DNA of 64,000 nucleotides from Mucilaginibacter corticis (GTDB taxonomy: Bacteria; Bacteroidota; Bacteroidia; Sphingobacteriales; Sphingobacteriaceae), in assembly GCF_007558865.1 (NCBI RefSeq), contig NZ_VLPK01000002.1, forward strand, positions 930,001 through 994,000, read 5' to 3'. Shown piece after piece: positions 35,742 to 45,251 of this stretch. The first letter of the stretch is position 1, and every line of letters starts with the position of its first letter. The position numbers were made by a program, and so were the translations under genes. The notes beneath the pieces are model-generated. The model made no database searches, was not told the DNA's origin, and saw only the letters and a list, made by a program, of their open reading frames with translations.

Positions 35742-36419
35742 GTGAAAATACTTATTGTAGAAGACGAACAAGCCTTGCGCGAAAGTATTGAAGACTACTT
35801 TACCGAAGCCGGCAACATCTGTGAAACCGCCAATGATTATGCCTCGGCATTAACTAAAACCAATTTATATCGTTACGATTGTATCTTACTGGATATTACG
35901 TTACCTGGCGGCAACGGCATTAACCTTTTGGAAAATTTAAAGAAAAATAATTACCCGGATGGTGTTTTGATCATTTCTGCCCGGAATTCGCTGGATGATC
36001 GTTTGCTGGGCCTTGATTTGGGTGCTGACGATTACCTGGTTAAGCCCTTTCACTTATCAGAATTGAAATCAAGGGTTACCGCTATTATCCGCCGGAAGTC
36101 TTTTAACGGGAGCAACTTACTGAAGTTTAACGAAATTAGTATCGATTTGGCAGGCAAGGAGGTTAAGGTCGGCAAGCGGCTGGTAAAACTTACGCCTAAG
36201 GAATACGGTTTACTGCTTTATTTTATCGCTAACCAAGAGAAAGTGGTATCAAAGAATGCAATCGCCGAACATTTATGGGGTGACCGCATCGATATCGCAG
36301 ATAATTTTAAATTCATTTACTCCCATATTAAAAATACCCGTAAAAAGCTGATGGAAGCCGGCAGCAAAGATTACATTCAGGCAGCTTATGGGACAGGGTA
36401 TAAATTTTCTGCTAAATGA
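35742..36419 (+). CDS. OmpR-family response regulator
   Basis: 225 aa. Receiver with E8-D9-E10 pocket (IVEDEQ), phospho-acceptor Asp51 (CILLDITLPG) and KPF, then a winged-helix trans_reg_C domain (LTPKEYGLLLYFIANQEKVVSKNAIAEHLWG...NTRKKLMEAG...YGTGYKF). It binds DNA to control transcription. GTG start at 35742, after an AAGGG-like pattern. The kinase gene starts within its stop (ATGA), so the pair is one operon. It sits directly upstream of the receptor-phosphatase genes and is the likely regulator. Confidence 0.94.
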   Translation: MKILIVEDEQALRESIEDYFTEAGNICETANDYASALTKTNLYRYDCILLDITLPGGNGINLLENLKKNNYPDGVLIISARNSLDDRLLGLDLGADDYLVKPFHLSELKSRVTAIIRRKSFNGSNLLKFNEISIDLAGKEVKVGKRLVKLTPKEYGLLLYFIANQEKVVSKNAIAEHLWGDRIDIADNFKFIYSHIKNTRKKLMEAGSKDYIQAAYGTGYKFSAK

Positions 36420-37708
36420 AACTTTTCGCGCGGTACAACAGGGTAAACCTGGTCACTAATATTGTACTTATGCTGATAACCGGGTTTGCTTATTACCAGG
36501 CGATCAGTTGGGTATTGACCCGGCAAAAAGATAAAGATCTTCAAAATGAGGAGATGGAGATACTGGAATACGTCAAGTATAACCAGGAACTACCCCAGGT
36601 TTTCGAATCCAAATATTTACAAATAGCATTCAAAATAGTACCAACTAGTTCGGTAAAACGAAAGTTTATAGATACACTGTATTACAAGAAATGGGGAAAA
36701 GATAATCCTAAAAGAAGAATTTATCACACTGACGGAGATTATGAACCGGGTAGGGGGCTGGTAACAGCGGTAATTGCAGGCCACCAATATTATAAAGTTA
36801 TAATTGTAGAGTCAAAAGTAGAAACAGAAGATCTGATCCGCATTATTTTCCTGATTACTGCCGGAGTGATTTTACTTTTATTGCTGCTTTTGCTGATGAC
36901 CAGCAGGCTTATCCTTAATCGGCTATGGCGTCCTTTTTACAGTATTATGCATGAATTAAAGCTGTTTAACATTGCCGAGCCCACCGCGATCCCTAAACTG
37001 GATACAGTTATTGATGAATTTAAAGAAATGAATGCTGTGGTTAGTGAAATGGCTGCTAAAGCCAAACATGATTATCAAACGCTGAAAACATTTACGGAAA
37101 ATGCTTCTCATGAATTTAATACGCCGATCGCCATTATAAATTCAAAGCTGGATTCGCTATTGCAAACCGACGCTTTTAACGAAAAGCAAGGTAAATTGCT
37201 TGATGACCTTTATGAAGGTGTTTCACGGATAAACCGCCTGAACCAATCGTTGCTATTATTGGTTAAAATTGAGAACCGCTTATTGCAGGAGATGCAGCGG
37301 ATAGATTTAAAAACACTTATAGAAGAAATGCTTATCCAGTTTGAGGAGATCTACCAGGATAAAGAACTCATTCTTCGCTACCAGTTACATGAAAAAGAAA
37401 TTTTTGCCAACAGTTATTTAATAGAGATATTGTTGAGTAACCTGATCACAAATGCTATCCGTCATAATTATACCGGCGGAGAAATGATCCTTGAATTGAG
37501 TAATGAAAGTTTTAGTATCCGTAATACGGGCGAGTCCCGGGCTTTATCCGGTGATGAAATATTCACCCGCTTCCATAAATCATCAGGTTCTGAAGGTAGC
37601 GGTCTTGGCCTGACCATATGCCGTCAGATCTGTGAAAATTTTGATCTTTCTTTAACATACAATTTCGATTCGCCTTATCACATATTTACGGTTTTATTCC
37701 CAGCATGA
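36416..37708 (+). CDS. Membrane sensor histidine kinase
   Basis: 430 aa with two transmembrane helices: about 13-33 (LVTNIVLMLITGFAYYQAI) and 142-163 (IIFLITAGVILLLLLLLL). The periplasmic part between them is about 105 aa, a small sensor. HisKA has His232 in NASHEFNTP, then HATPase_c (NLITNAIRHN, SGSEGSGLGLT). Partner of the OmpR regulator that overlaps it by four bases. The signal could be phosphate or a related envelope cue given the downstream phosphatase, but that is inference. Confidence 0.92.
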   Translation: MKLFARYNRVNLVTNIVLMLITGFAYYQAISWVLTRQKDKDLQNEEMEILEYVKYNQELPQVFESKYLQIAFKIVPTSSVKRKFIDTLYYKKWGKDNPKRRIYHTDGDYEPGRGLVTAVIAGHQYYKVIIVESKVETEDLIRIIFLITAGVILLLLLLLLMTSRLILNRLWRPFYSIMHELKLFNIAEPTAIPKLDTVIDEFKEMNAVVSEMAAKAKHDYQTLKTFTENASHEFNTPIAIINSKLDSLLQTDAFNEKQGKLLDDLYEGVSRINRLNQSLLLLVKIENRLLQEMQRIDLKTLIEEMLIQFEEIYQDKELILRYQLHEKEIFANSYLIEILLSNLITNAIRHNYTGGEMILELSNESFSIRNTGESRALSGDEIFTRFHKSSGSEGSGLGLTICRQICENFDLSLTYNFDSPYHIFTVLFPA

Positions 37709-37874
37709 ACTTTAAGTTATTGTTAATTTAAACTGATCTAAGAGAATCAAATATTAAAGTTAATGCCCTGATTATTAATTAAATATTACTAAACAATTAA
37801 GCGTTGGATTATGGGCATTTAATCCAACTTTCCTCCAATATTCGCAGTGTTTTTTGCCTGTATATACAGAAAAT

Positions 37875-40592
37875 ATGGTCAAAAAACTTTACTTATTCTT
37901 ATTCTTCCTGCTTTTTACCGTATTGGCCTATGCCCAAAATGCTACACTCAAAGGTCAACTTACCGATAGGGCAACTCATGAGGCTTTACCCGGGGCAGTT
38001 ATCCATTTTGACGATTTTAACAATGCTGTAGTAGCCGATGAAAAAGGCAATTATACCTTCACCAACGTTGCACCCGGAGAATATAAGGTTAAAGTCAAGT
38101 TTATCGGTTACGAAAGTTTTGAAAAGAAAATTAAATTAAGCGCAGGGCAGGTATTAATACTGGATATTCAGCTGGATGCTAAAAATAATAATTTAGAAGC
38201 TGTCAATATATACGATAGACTTCCTAACGGAACAGAAGAAGCAGCACGTGATAATGAAAAAAATTCAAACAATATAAAAAACGTTATAAGTGCAAAAGCT
38301 ATCGAAAAATCACCGGATATCAATGCGGCCAATGTACTGCAGCGTATGTCAGGTGTTACCATACAGCGTAACGCAGGTGGCGATGATGCCTATGCCATTA
38401 TAAGAGGGCTTGAACCACGGTATAACAATACACTTATAAACGGTGTGAAAATAGCGAGCCCGTCAAATAAAACCAGGCTGGTATCCTTGAGTGTTGTGCC
38501 GTCAGATTTGCTGGACAGGATAGAGGTTGATAAAACTCTTTTGCCTGATATGGAAGGGGATGCTATCGGCGGTACCGTTAACATGATTTTTAAGGATGCG
38601 CCTGATAAAAGGTTAATCTCGGCAACGGGCTCGGTGGGATACAATCAAATATTTATTGACCGCAAATTTTTAAAGTTCTCTTCGGCTGATATAAAAAAGT
38701 ACAGCCCGTCAGAGGCTAATGGCCCGTCTTATGTCGCCCAGCCAAATGACTTTACAAGATCAAACCTGGATTTTAAAAATGTCAACCCTCCGCCTGCCAG
38801 TACCTTCTCAGTAAGCTATGGCGAGCGTTTCCTTAAAAATAAGCTTGGTTTTATTATAGGTAACAGCTTTCAGAATTTATATTTTGGGTCAAATACCGAA
38901 GGTAATGACGGTAATGCAAACCCTAATGACCCAGACCACAGGCCCCGTATTAATGATATTACTAATCGCAGTATTTCAAGTCATCAGTTATTAAATAACC
39001 TGATCACCCACCTGGATTACAAGATCAATGATAAAAATAAGATCATGCTTGATAACGTATTGCTGTACTCGCGGCTTGAAGAAGCTTCGGTATCCGCAGA
39101 TACTTCAATAACAGGCGGCAATGGCGGCAGGTCTGTTCCGGGTTCGGGCCCGGTAAGCAGCGTTTATCAATCAACACTAAGCAATCAGATTATTGAAAAT
39201 TTAAAATTATCCGGTGAGCATATCTTAAATACACATTTCAAATTTAATTGGTATGGTGCATTTTCTGATGCTTATGTAAGAACTCCGGATCAGGCTGATA
39301 TAAATACCAATATATTGATCACCTATGATCCGGTTTCGGGCAAGTTTAACAAAAGCCCTGATTACTTTGACGACATCAGCCGGGTTTGGGCACATAATGA
39401 GGACAAGGATTTTGATGGCGCCGGCAACCTGACTTATAAAACGAACTTCAATGATATAAAACTTGAATTAAAAGCAGGTGGACTATACCGGCATAAAACC
39501 AGGTATAATTATGAAGACCAATATACCTTACGCCCCGTAGCTAATGATAATGGCGGTAAACCAATCTTTACTGACATCAACGCTGCCAACTGGAATGTAT
39601 ATAACCCATATGGCGCAGGCGAGTTTAATATTAACAACTACAACGCTTTTGAAAATATCACAGCGTATTACGGTGAATTTAAAATAACCTTTTCACAACT
39701 TGATGTTTTTGGAGGTGTCAGGTCAGAAACCACGTCGCAGGGGTATCACGTAAGGCAGGATATCACCAATGCATCAGATGTAAATAAAAATTATACGGAC
39801 ATTCTGCCCAGCATTACGCTAAAATATAAACTAAACGAGAAAACTAATCTGAGATTTGCCTATTTCGCTTCTTTGGCCCGCCCTGCTTATTTTGAATTGG
39901 TGCCTACAGTGCCGCCAAGTACCGGAGGCTCAGCTGTTGAAGGTAACCCGGCTCTAAACCACACAACCGCTAATAATTATGATTTAAGGTATGAACTTTT
40001 TCCACGGGCTGACGAGTTGTTTTTTATTGGGGCTTATTACAAACAATTAACTAATCCTATTGAATATGCCTACGGAGGAAGTAGTGGTCCGAATACGGTT
40101 TATAAACCTATAAATTCTGCCTCGGCTAAAGTAGCAGGTTTTGAGATTGCTTACACAAGGTTTTTTGGCAATATTGGGTTAAGTGGTAATTACGCCTATA
40201 ATTATTCAGACGTAAATGCTTCAAAGATTGACAGAAACAACCCTCAATTTCATATCCTTGAACACAGGATGCTTACTGGCGCGTCTGTGCATGATCTTAA
40301 TGCAAGTTTATTATATAGAAATAAAGCCGCAGGCTTAAACGTACAAATAGCCTATCAATACTTAGGTAAAACCCTGGTAGGTGTTTATCCTGATAATGGG
40401 GATAATTACATCCAACAGCCATTATCAACCTTGGCATTTTCTGCTGATAAAGCCGCAGGTAAACATTTCACTGTATTCACCAAGCTTAATAATCTTTTAA
40501 ATACACACACAACAGTTGTTCTGCACAACTTTCAAAACGGCAATGAAGTAACCAAGGCCACTTATCTTTTAGGCCTGCGCTATAACTATTAA
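37875..40592 (+). CDS. TonB-dependent outer-membrane receptor
   Basis: 905 aa from ATG 37875 (MVKKLYLFLFFLLFTVLAYAQ, a signal peptide). A carboxypeptidase-regulatory-like domain comes first (LKGQLTDRATHEALPGAVIHFD), then the plug (AIEKSPDINAANVLQRMSGV...IIRGLEPRYNNTLINGVKI) and a beta-barrel ending LLGLRYNY with a C-terminal aromatic. The plug type resembles the Xanthomonas/Caulobacter TonB family, not SusC; there is no SusD partner. The following lipoprotein, beta-propeller and acid phosphatase suggest phosphorus or organophosphate uptake, inferred from context. Confidence 0.93.
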   Translation: MVKKLYLFLFFLLFTVLAYAQNATLKGQLTDRATHEALPGAVIHFDDFNNAVVADEKGNYTFTNVAPGEYKVKVKFIGYESFEKKIKLSAGQVLILDIQLDAKNNNLEAVNIYDRLPNGTEEAARDNEKNSNNIKNVISAKAIEKSPDINAANVLQRMSGVTIQRNAGGDDAYAIIRGLEPRYNNTLINGVKIASPSNKTRLVSLSVVPSDLLDRIEVDKTLLPDMEGDAIGGTVNMIFKDAPDKRLISATGSVGYNQIFIDRKFLKFSSADIKKYSPSEANGPSYVAQPNDFTRSNLDFKNVNPPPASTFSVSYGERFLKNKLGFIIGNSFQNLYFGSNTEGNDGNANPNDPDHRPRINDITNRSISSHQLLNNLITHLDYKINDKNKIMLDNVLLYSRLEEASVSADTSITGGNGGRSVPGSGPVSSVYQSTLSNQIIENLKLSGEHILNTHFKFNWYGAFSDAYVRTPDQADINTNILITYDPVSGKFNKSPDYFDDISRVWAHNEDKDFDGAGNLTYKTNFNDIKLELKAGGLYRHKTRYNYEDQYTLRPVANDNGGKPIFTDINAANWNVYNPYGAGEFNINNYNAFENITAYYGEFKITFSQLDVFGGVRSETTSQGYHVRQDITNASDVNKNYTDILPSITLKYKLNEKTNLRFAYFASLARPAYFELVPTVPPSTGGSAVEGNPALNHTTANNYDLRYELFPRADELFFIGAYYKQLTNPIEYAYGGSSGPNTVYKPINSASAKVAGFEIAYTRFFGNIGLSGNYAYNYSDVNASKIDRNNPQFHILEHRMLTGASVHDLNASLLYRNKAAGLNVQIAYQYLGKTLVGVYPDNGDNYIQQPLSTLAFSADKAAGKHFTVFTKLNNLLNTHTTVVLHNFQNGNEVTKATYLLGLRYNY

Positions 40593-40616
40593 TTATTTAA
40601 ACAAACTATTATTGAT

Positions 40617-41828
40617 ATGAAAACCAATCAAATCTCCTTTTGGATAGCCGCTATAGCATTAGCAGGCACCATCGCATCGTGCTCAAAAAAAGAGGCCACA
40701 AACCTTAAGTCGCCTGTAATACCGCCATCGCACCCCATTAGCTCAGACACTATTGGCAGCTTTGAAAAAGGTACGTTATTATCCGGCAAAACTTATACAA
40801 TGAACCATGATGTTTATGTTAAAGCAGGCGATACGCTTTTGGCTCAGCCGGGTGCTAATATTATTGTAAAGAATAATTCGCAATTTAAAATACAAGGCGT
40901 ATTTCAGTCTTTAGGTACTCAGACCAGCCCGATAACTTTTGATTCTGATACACATCAGCCAGGCACCTGGGGCGGTTTTGCCTGTGATAGTGCAAAAGCG
41001 GTGACAATTTTATGGACCAAGGTATTAAACACAGGAGGCCCTGATAATACAGGTGGCGCCCGCAGAACGTTAGTGGTTAGTAAACCCATTAAAGTTGATA
41101 TTGAAGATAGCTGGTTTGCAAATGGACAGGATGACGGAATTGGCCTGTTTGGCGGTGCGCAGGTGACTGTATTGAGAAATACGATACAAAGTGGCGGCAG
41201 CAGTGACGGTGAAGCAATAAATTTAAAAACGGGTACTACCGGTACCGTTGCTTATAACGTAATATTTAACCAGGCCGGAACAGGTGTAAAGCTGGAGACT
41301 GCTAAAGTAGTTACAACAGCAGAAACGAACGTTGACGTATACAATAATACAATTGTATCATGTGGATGGAGAAGAGGGTCTGCTGAACCGGGCAGAGGTG
41401 TATCTGCGGGTGTAAGTGCAAAAGGGAATATTTATAATAATATCATTGTAAACTGTTACCATGGGATTGAAATATTTCAGGATGCAGATGTTGCTAATGT
41501 AAAATATGGTAATAACCTTTTCTACGCTACTGCCGATACTCAGGTAGACAATACTGCACCGCCTGCAATCACTGTGGATATAAGAGCCGGTTTTTATCCG
41601 TCAGATGCTGCTGGTAAGCCACAGCCAAGTGATATTATTTCAACAAGTATAGCAACAGGAAACCCTATGTTTACCAGTTTTGATGGCGCTTTGTTATTGC
41701 CAAACGGTGCACCAAATACAAACGATTTTCATTTAAAAAGCGGCTCACCGGCAATTGGTAAAGGTAATGCTACCTACAATGCCGATATGGGTGCATACAC
41801 TTCTGACGGCAAAGGCAACAAACACTAA
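40617..41828 (+). CDS. Right-handed beta-helix lipoprotein
   Basis: 403 aa. A lipoprotein signal ends IASCSKK with Cys22. After it comes a long repetitive beta-helix: NPITFDSD-type turns, VTVLRNTIQSGGSSDGEAINL, NVDVYNNTIVSCG, GNIYNNIIVNCYHGIEI. These are parallel beta-helix coils, seen in polysaccharide lyases and binding proteins. It lies 24 bases after the TonB receptor on the same strand. Likely outer-membrane surface or periplasmic partner of the receptor; no catalytic motif noticed. Confidence 0.8.
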   Translation: MKTNQISFWIAAIALAGTIASCSKKEATNLKSPVIPPSHPISSDTIGSFEKGTLLSGKTYTMNHDVYVKAGDTLLAQPGANIIVKNNSQFKIQGVFQSLGTQTSPITFDSDTHQPGTWGGFACDSAKAVTILWTKVLNTGGPDNTGGARRTLVVSKPIKVDIEDSWFANGQDDGIGLFGGAQVTVLRNTIQSGGSSDGEAINLKTGTTGTVAYNVIFNQAGTGVKLETAKVVTTAETNVDVYNNTIVSCGWRRGSAEPGRGVSAGVSAKGNIYNNIIVNCYHGIEIFQDADVANVKYGNNLFYATADTQVDNTAPPAITVDIRAGFYPSDAAGKPQPSDIISTSIATGNPMFTSFDGALLLPNGAPNTNDFHLKSGSPAIGKGNATYNADMGAYTSDGKGNKH

Positions 41829-41900
41829 TTAATTATACAAATAATGAGCAGGAATTTGTGTAAACAGATCCCTGCTTATTTATATTCTGATCTTATGACT

Positions 41901-42905
41901 ATGAAAAAAACGATCCTGTTGCTCCTTTGCACGATAGCGCTGTTTTGCAGCGCATTTAACGCATCGGCACAAAAATATGTATTAGAAAAAACGATTTCAC
42001 TACCGGGCGATGGTGGTAATGATTATGTTTTTATAGACCAGGCGGCCAAGCGCCTTTATGCGTCACACGGCACTGCAGTAAATGTGGTTGATCTGGCTAC
42101 CGAAAAAGTGATCGGTATCATCAGCGGCATGAAAGGTGTGCATGGTATTGCAGTTGTAAGCGATCTGAATAAAGGTTTTATTACCGATGGCAAAGCAAAC
42201 GCCGTGGTTGCTTTTGACACTAATACCTTACAGGTTATAAAAACCATTACCATTACCGGTAAAGGGCCGGACGGTATTATTTATGACCCGTTCTCTAAAA
42301 AAATATTCGCTTTTGAAGGCGACAGCAATGCCGCTGTGGTTGTGGACCCGCAAAGTTTAACACAGGCAGGGACTGTAGATTTAGGCGGAGCGCCTGAATT
42401 TGCAGTTAGTGACGGCAAAGGAATGATATACAACAACCTTGAGGATAAAAGCAAACTAGCAGTTATTGATACCAAGGCCTTAAAAATGGTTAAAAGTTTT
42501 CCGCTTAACCCTTGCGGCGGCCCTACTGGTATAGCCATTGACATATCCGGCCAACGTTTGTTTACGGTATGCCGCGAAAATAAAGGCATGAGTGTGATCG
42601 ATATTGCTTCAGGCAAAGTGGTACAAACTCTTCCTATCGGATCAGGTGTTGACGCTGTAGTGTATGATGCCGTAAACAAGTTGATCATCGCATCTAATGG
42701 TGATGGTACCGCTAACGTTTTTAGACTAAATGGGCCTGATGCTTACACAGCTTTACAAACCATCACCACGCAATATCATGCCAAAACTATGGCATTGGAC
42801 GCGGCTACGCATAAGATCTATTTCCCGGTATCTGACTATAAAGAAGGAACAAAAACTCAGCTGCCAAATTCATTTAAATTATTGGTTTATCAATTAAAAA
42901 ATTAA
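41901..42905 (+). CDS. YncE-like beta-propeller, secreted
   Basis: ATG at 41901 gives MKKTILLLLCTIALFCSAFNASAQ, a signal peptide; earlier ATGs at 41844 and 41895 are less likely. Then about six WD/YVTN-like repeats (NDYVFIDQAAKRLYASHGTAVNVVDL, GPDGIIYDPFSKKIFAFEG, GPTGIAIDISGQRLFTVCRE). Periplasmic beta-propellers bind small ligands or act as chaperones. It precedes the acid phosphatase gene by 4 bases. Confidence 0.88.
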   Translation: MKKTILLLLCTIALFCSAFNASAQKYVLEKTISLPGDGGNDYVFIDQAAKRLYASHGTAVNVVDLATEKVIGIISGMKGVHGIAVVSDLNKGFITDGKANAVVAFDTNTLQVIKTITITGKGPDGIIYDPFSKKIFAFEGDSNAAVVVDPQSLTQAGTVDLGGAPEFAVSDGKGMIYNNLEDKSKLAVIDTKALKMVKSFPLNPCGGPTGIAIDISGQRLFTVCRENKGMSVIDIASGKVVQTLPIGSGVDAVVYDAVNKLIIASNGDGTANVFRLNGPDAYTALQTITTQYHAKTMALDAATHKIYFPVSDYKEGTKTQLPNSFKLLVYQLKN

Positions 42906-42909
42906 GATT

Positions 42910-43926
42910 ATGGAGCGCAGAGACTTTGTAAAAAATACAGCGCTTGCTGCCCTGGGTGCCTCATTTATTGGCCCCGCGGCAGCTTTCGCAGATGAAAAAG
43001 TGACCTACCTGGATAGTAAAGATCTAACCTTATTACCAAAGGTAAAAGATGATTTTGCCTTGCATTTTATAGCATTGGGAGACTGGGGCAGAAATGGAGA
43101 ATACGATCAGTTAGAAGTAGCCAAACAGATGGGCCAGTGGGCTACAGATCATCCCAATAACTTTGTAATATCTTGTGGAGATAATTTTTACCCATCTGGG
43201 GTGATAAGCGAAGAAGACCCGTTATTCAATTATTCTTTTGAAAATATTTATACAGCCCATTCGCTGCAATGCGACTGGCATATTGTGGTAGGTAATCATG
43301 ACCATCACACAGATGTAGATGCACAGATCCGTTACAGCAAGATCAGCCGTCGCTGGAAAATGCCGGCACGTTATTATTCAAAAGAAGTGAACCTGAACAA
43401 GGATGTTGACAAAGAGATCAAAAGCCCTGAAAAAGTTAAAAGCAACGATAAAGTGCTTTTTGTAATGATGGATACAGATCCTTTTCAGCATGAAGATCAG
43501 GCCGATTATGTTGCCAAACAAATGGCCTGGTTAAATGAAACACTGGCTGCTGCATCTGCTGATGTTAAGTGGAAAATTGTTGTGGGCCATCATCCTTTTT
43601 ACACCGTAGGACCCCGTATTGTAAATATTGAAACTTTGACGATGCGAAAAGCCCTTACCAAAACTTTCGAGGATCATAAAGTTGATGTTTACCTGTCAGG
43701 ACATGAACACTCACTCCAGCATCTTAAGGGCGAAGGGCATACCCATCAAATCATTTCAGGTGCGGGTTCTGAATTAACCAAAGTGACCGAAGGGGCAGCT
43801 TTCAGCCGTTTTGCCGCCTCAGCACACGGATTCATGTATTTTTCAATAGACTCGGCCAGGCTGAACATAAAAGCAGTGGACCTTACAGGTAAAGTATTAT
43901 ATGAGACAGAACTGAAAAATGTGTAG
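42910..43926 (+). CDS. Purple acid phosphatase (type 5-like)
   Basis: 338 aa metallophosphatase with a twin-arginine-like leader (MERRDFVKNTALAALGASFIGP). All five metal blocks are visible: LGDWGRNGEYD, CGDNFYPSGV, VGNHDHH, VGHHPFYTVG and SGHEHSLQH, as in tartrate-resistant (type 5) purple acid phosphatases with a di-metal site. It would release phosphate from esters outside the cytoplasm. Being the last of the receptor, lipoprotein, propeller set supports a phosphorus-scavenging locus. Confidence 0.92.
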   Translation: MERRDFVKNTALAALGASFIGPAAAFADEKVTYLDSKDLTLLPKVKDDFALHFIALGDWGRNGEYDQLEVAKQMGQWATDHPNNFVISCGDNFYPSGVISEEDPLFNYSFENIYTAHSLQCDWHIVVGNHDHHTDVDAQIRYSKISRRWKMPARYYSKEVNLNKDVDKEIKSPEKVKSNDKVLFVMMDTDPFQHEDQADYVAKQMAWLNETLAAASADVKWKIVVGHHPFYTVGPRIVNIETLTMRKALTKTFEDHKVDVYLSGHEHSLQHLKGEGHTHQIISGAGSELTKVTEGAAFSRFAASAHGFMYFSIDSARLNIKAVDLTGKVLYETELKNV

Positions 43927-44050
43927 CATACAAAACCAAATCCGAGAAATAAAAGCAGGGGTAAAAGAATGGTCAAAAGTGATGAAAGAGATGCAAAAAG
44001 ACTCCGCTTATTTTTGCAAAGTACGGAAAATTAATGGAGATAAGTTATGA
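43919..44050 (+). CDS. Possible 43-aa ORF after the phosphatase gene
   Basis: ATG at 43919 overlaps the phosphatase stop (ATGTGTAG). It reads MCSIQNQIREIKAGVKEWS, then a basic stretch ending INGDKL. It could be a coupled short peptide or chance. No family recognised. Confidence 0.3.
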   Translation: MCSIQNQIREIKAGVKEWSKVMKEMQKDSAYFCKVRKINGDKL

Positions 44051-44153
44051 TGATTTGCCAAGAATAATGACCCGCATGATTAAAGCTTATCGCACATTTC
44101 TTATCCGTTAAATTCGCGATAAAAAGCGGGTTTGTCCCGGACGTAAAAGTTTT

Positions 44154-45245
44154 TTATTTCGCATTATCGTGCTGCTGAGTGATGTTCAACTCCCCGGAAA
44201 GCCTTTTCTGCGGGAGGCTGCCCGGCATCTTTTCCCGGATAAATTTTACCAGGTTCTCCCGGACGTAGCAGCGCAGGTCGAATGCCTGCGAAGAATTGCG
44301 GGCGCTCACCAATGCCCTGATCTCCATGGTTTGTTCCTTAACATCGGTTACCTGCAGAATGCCCACTCTTTTGTCCCAGAGCTCATTCAGTTCAAGCAGC
44401 CTTTTCAGCTCCGCCCGTAATTCATCAACAGGCAAGGAGTAATCCGCGTAGATAAACACGGTGCCCAGAATTTCAGAGGTGGTCCTGGTCCAGTTCTGGA
44501 AAGGTTTTTCAATAAAGTAATTGATGGGCAGGATCAGCCGGCGCTGGTCCCAGATGTTCAAGACCACATAAGTCAGCGTAATATCTTCGACACGACCCCA
44601 TTCCCCCTCAACCACCAGCACATCATCGATCCGGATAGGTTGGGTAAAGGCGATCTGGAACCCTGCCAGGAAATTGGCGAGCGATTTTTGCGCGGCGAAA
44701 CCGATAATAATACTGCCGATGCCTACGCCCGTTAACAAACCGGCGCCTATCTTCCTGACGTTGTCAAAACTCAGCAGGATGATCGAAATGGTTACCAGCA
44801 CGATGAAAACGACAATGACCTTACGGATAAATTGCAGTTGCGTACGGATCTTGCGCTCCTTCAGGTTATCTGCCTTGTTCAGGTCATAAGTATGGTAAAC
44901 ATAATCCTCGAAGGTTTTAATCGCGCTGATCAGCAAAGAAGCAAACGAGATGATCAGTAAGATCTCTACGGTCCGGTCTACGATCCCCGCGTAGCGTTTG
45001 TTCAGTTCCATCGAAGGGACCAGCAGGTTCAGCAGGAACAGCGGTACGAAATGGTTCAGCGCCGGGCCGATATGGGTCAGCACCGATTTGAAAAAAGAAT
45101 AATCTGCGGTCCTTTTATAAAAATGGAGCAAAGAAGTGATCAGGAGTTTGATCAGAAAACCGGTGAGCAGCGCCGCGCCCAGCACACAAAGGTTCCAGGC
45201 CCAGGGCTGTAACTGATCTGACCATACTTCAATTTGATCTTTCAT
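44154..45245 (-). CDS. MscS-family mechanosensitive channel
   Basis: 363 aa. Several N-terminal membrane helices (LCVLGAALLTGFLIKLLI; HFVPLFLLNLLV; VDRTVEILLIISFASLL; VIVVFIVLVTISIILL), then the pore helix and MscS beta domain: GVGIGSIIIGFAAQKSLANFLAG is the TM3 region rich in Gly/Ala, QPIRIDDVLVVEGEWGRVEDITL the signature, and a C-terminal cytoplasmic region. It opens in response to membrane tension to release solutes. It begins 6 bases after the GH15 stop, last of a receiver-GH15-channel operon. Confidence 0.92.
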   Translation of the reverse strand: MKDQIEVWSDQLQPWAWNLCVLGAALLTGFLIKLLITSLLHFYKRTADYSFFKSVLTHIGPALNHFVPLFLLNLLVPSMELNKRYAGIVDRTVEILLIISFASLLISAIKTFEDYVYHTYDLNKADNLKERKIRTQLQFIRKVIVVFIVLVTISIILLSFDNVRKIGAGLLTGVGIGSIIIGFAAQKSLANFLAGFQIAFTQPIRIDDVLVVEGEWGRVEDITLTYVVLNIWDQRRLILPINYFIEKPFQNWTRTTSEILGTVFIYADYSLPVDELRAELKRLLELNELWDKRVGILQVTDVKEQTMEIRALVSARNSSQAFDLRCYVRENLVKFIREKMPGSLPQKRLSGELNITQQHDNAK

Positions 45246-45251
45246 AAGCGC

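Noticed and set aside
37875..41828. SusC/SusD pair for polysaccharide uptake
   Set aside because: The receptor plug is not of SusC type and the following lipoprotein is a beta-helix, not a TPR-like SusD protein.
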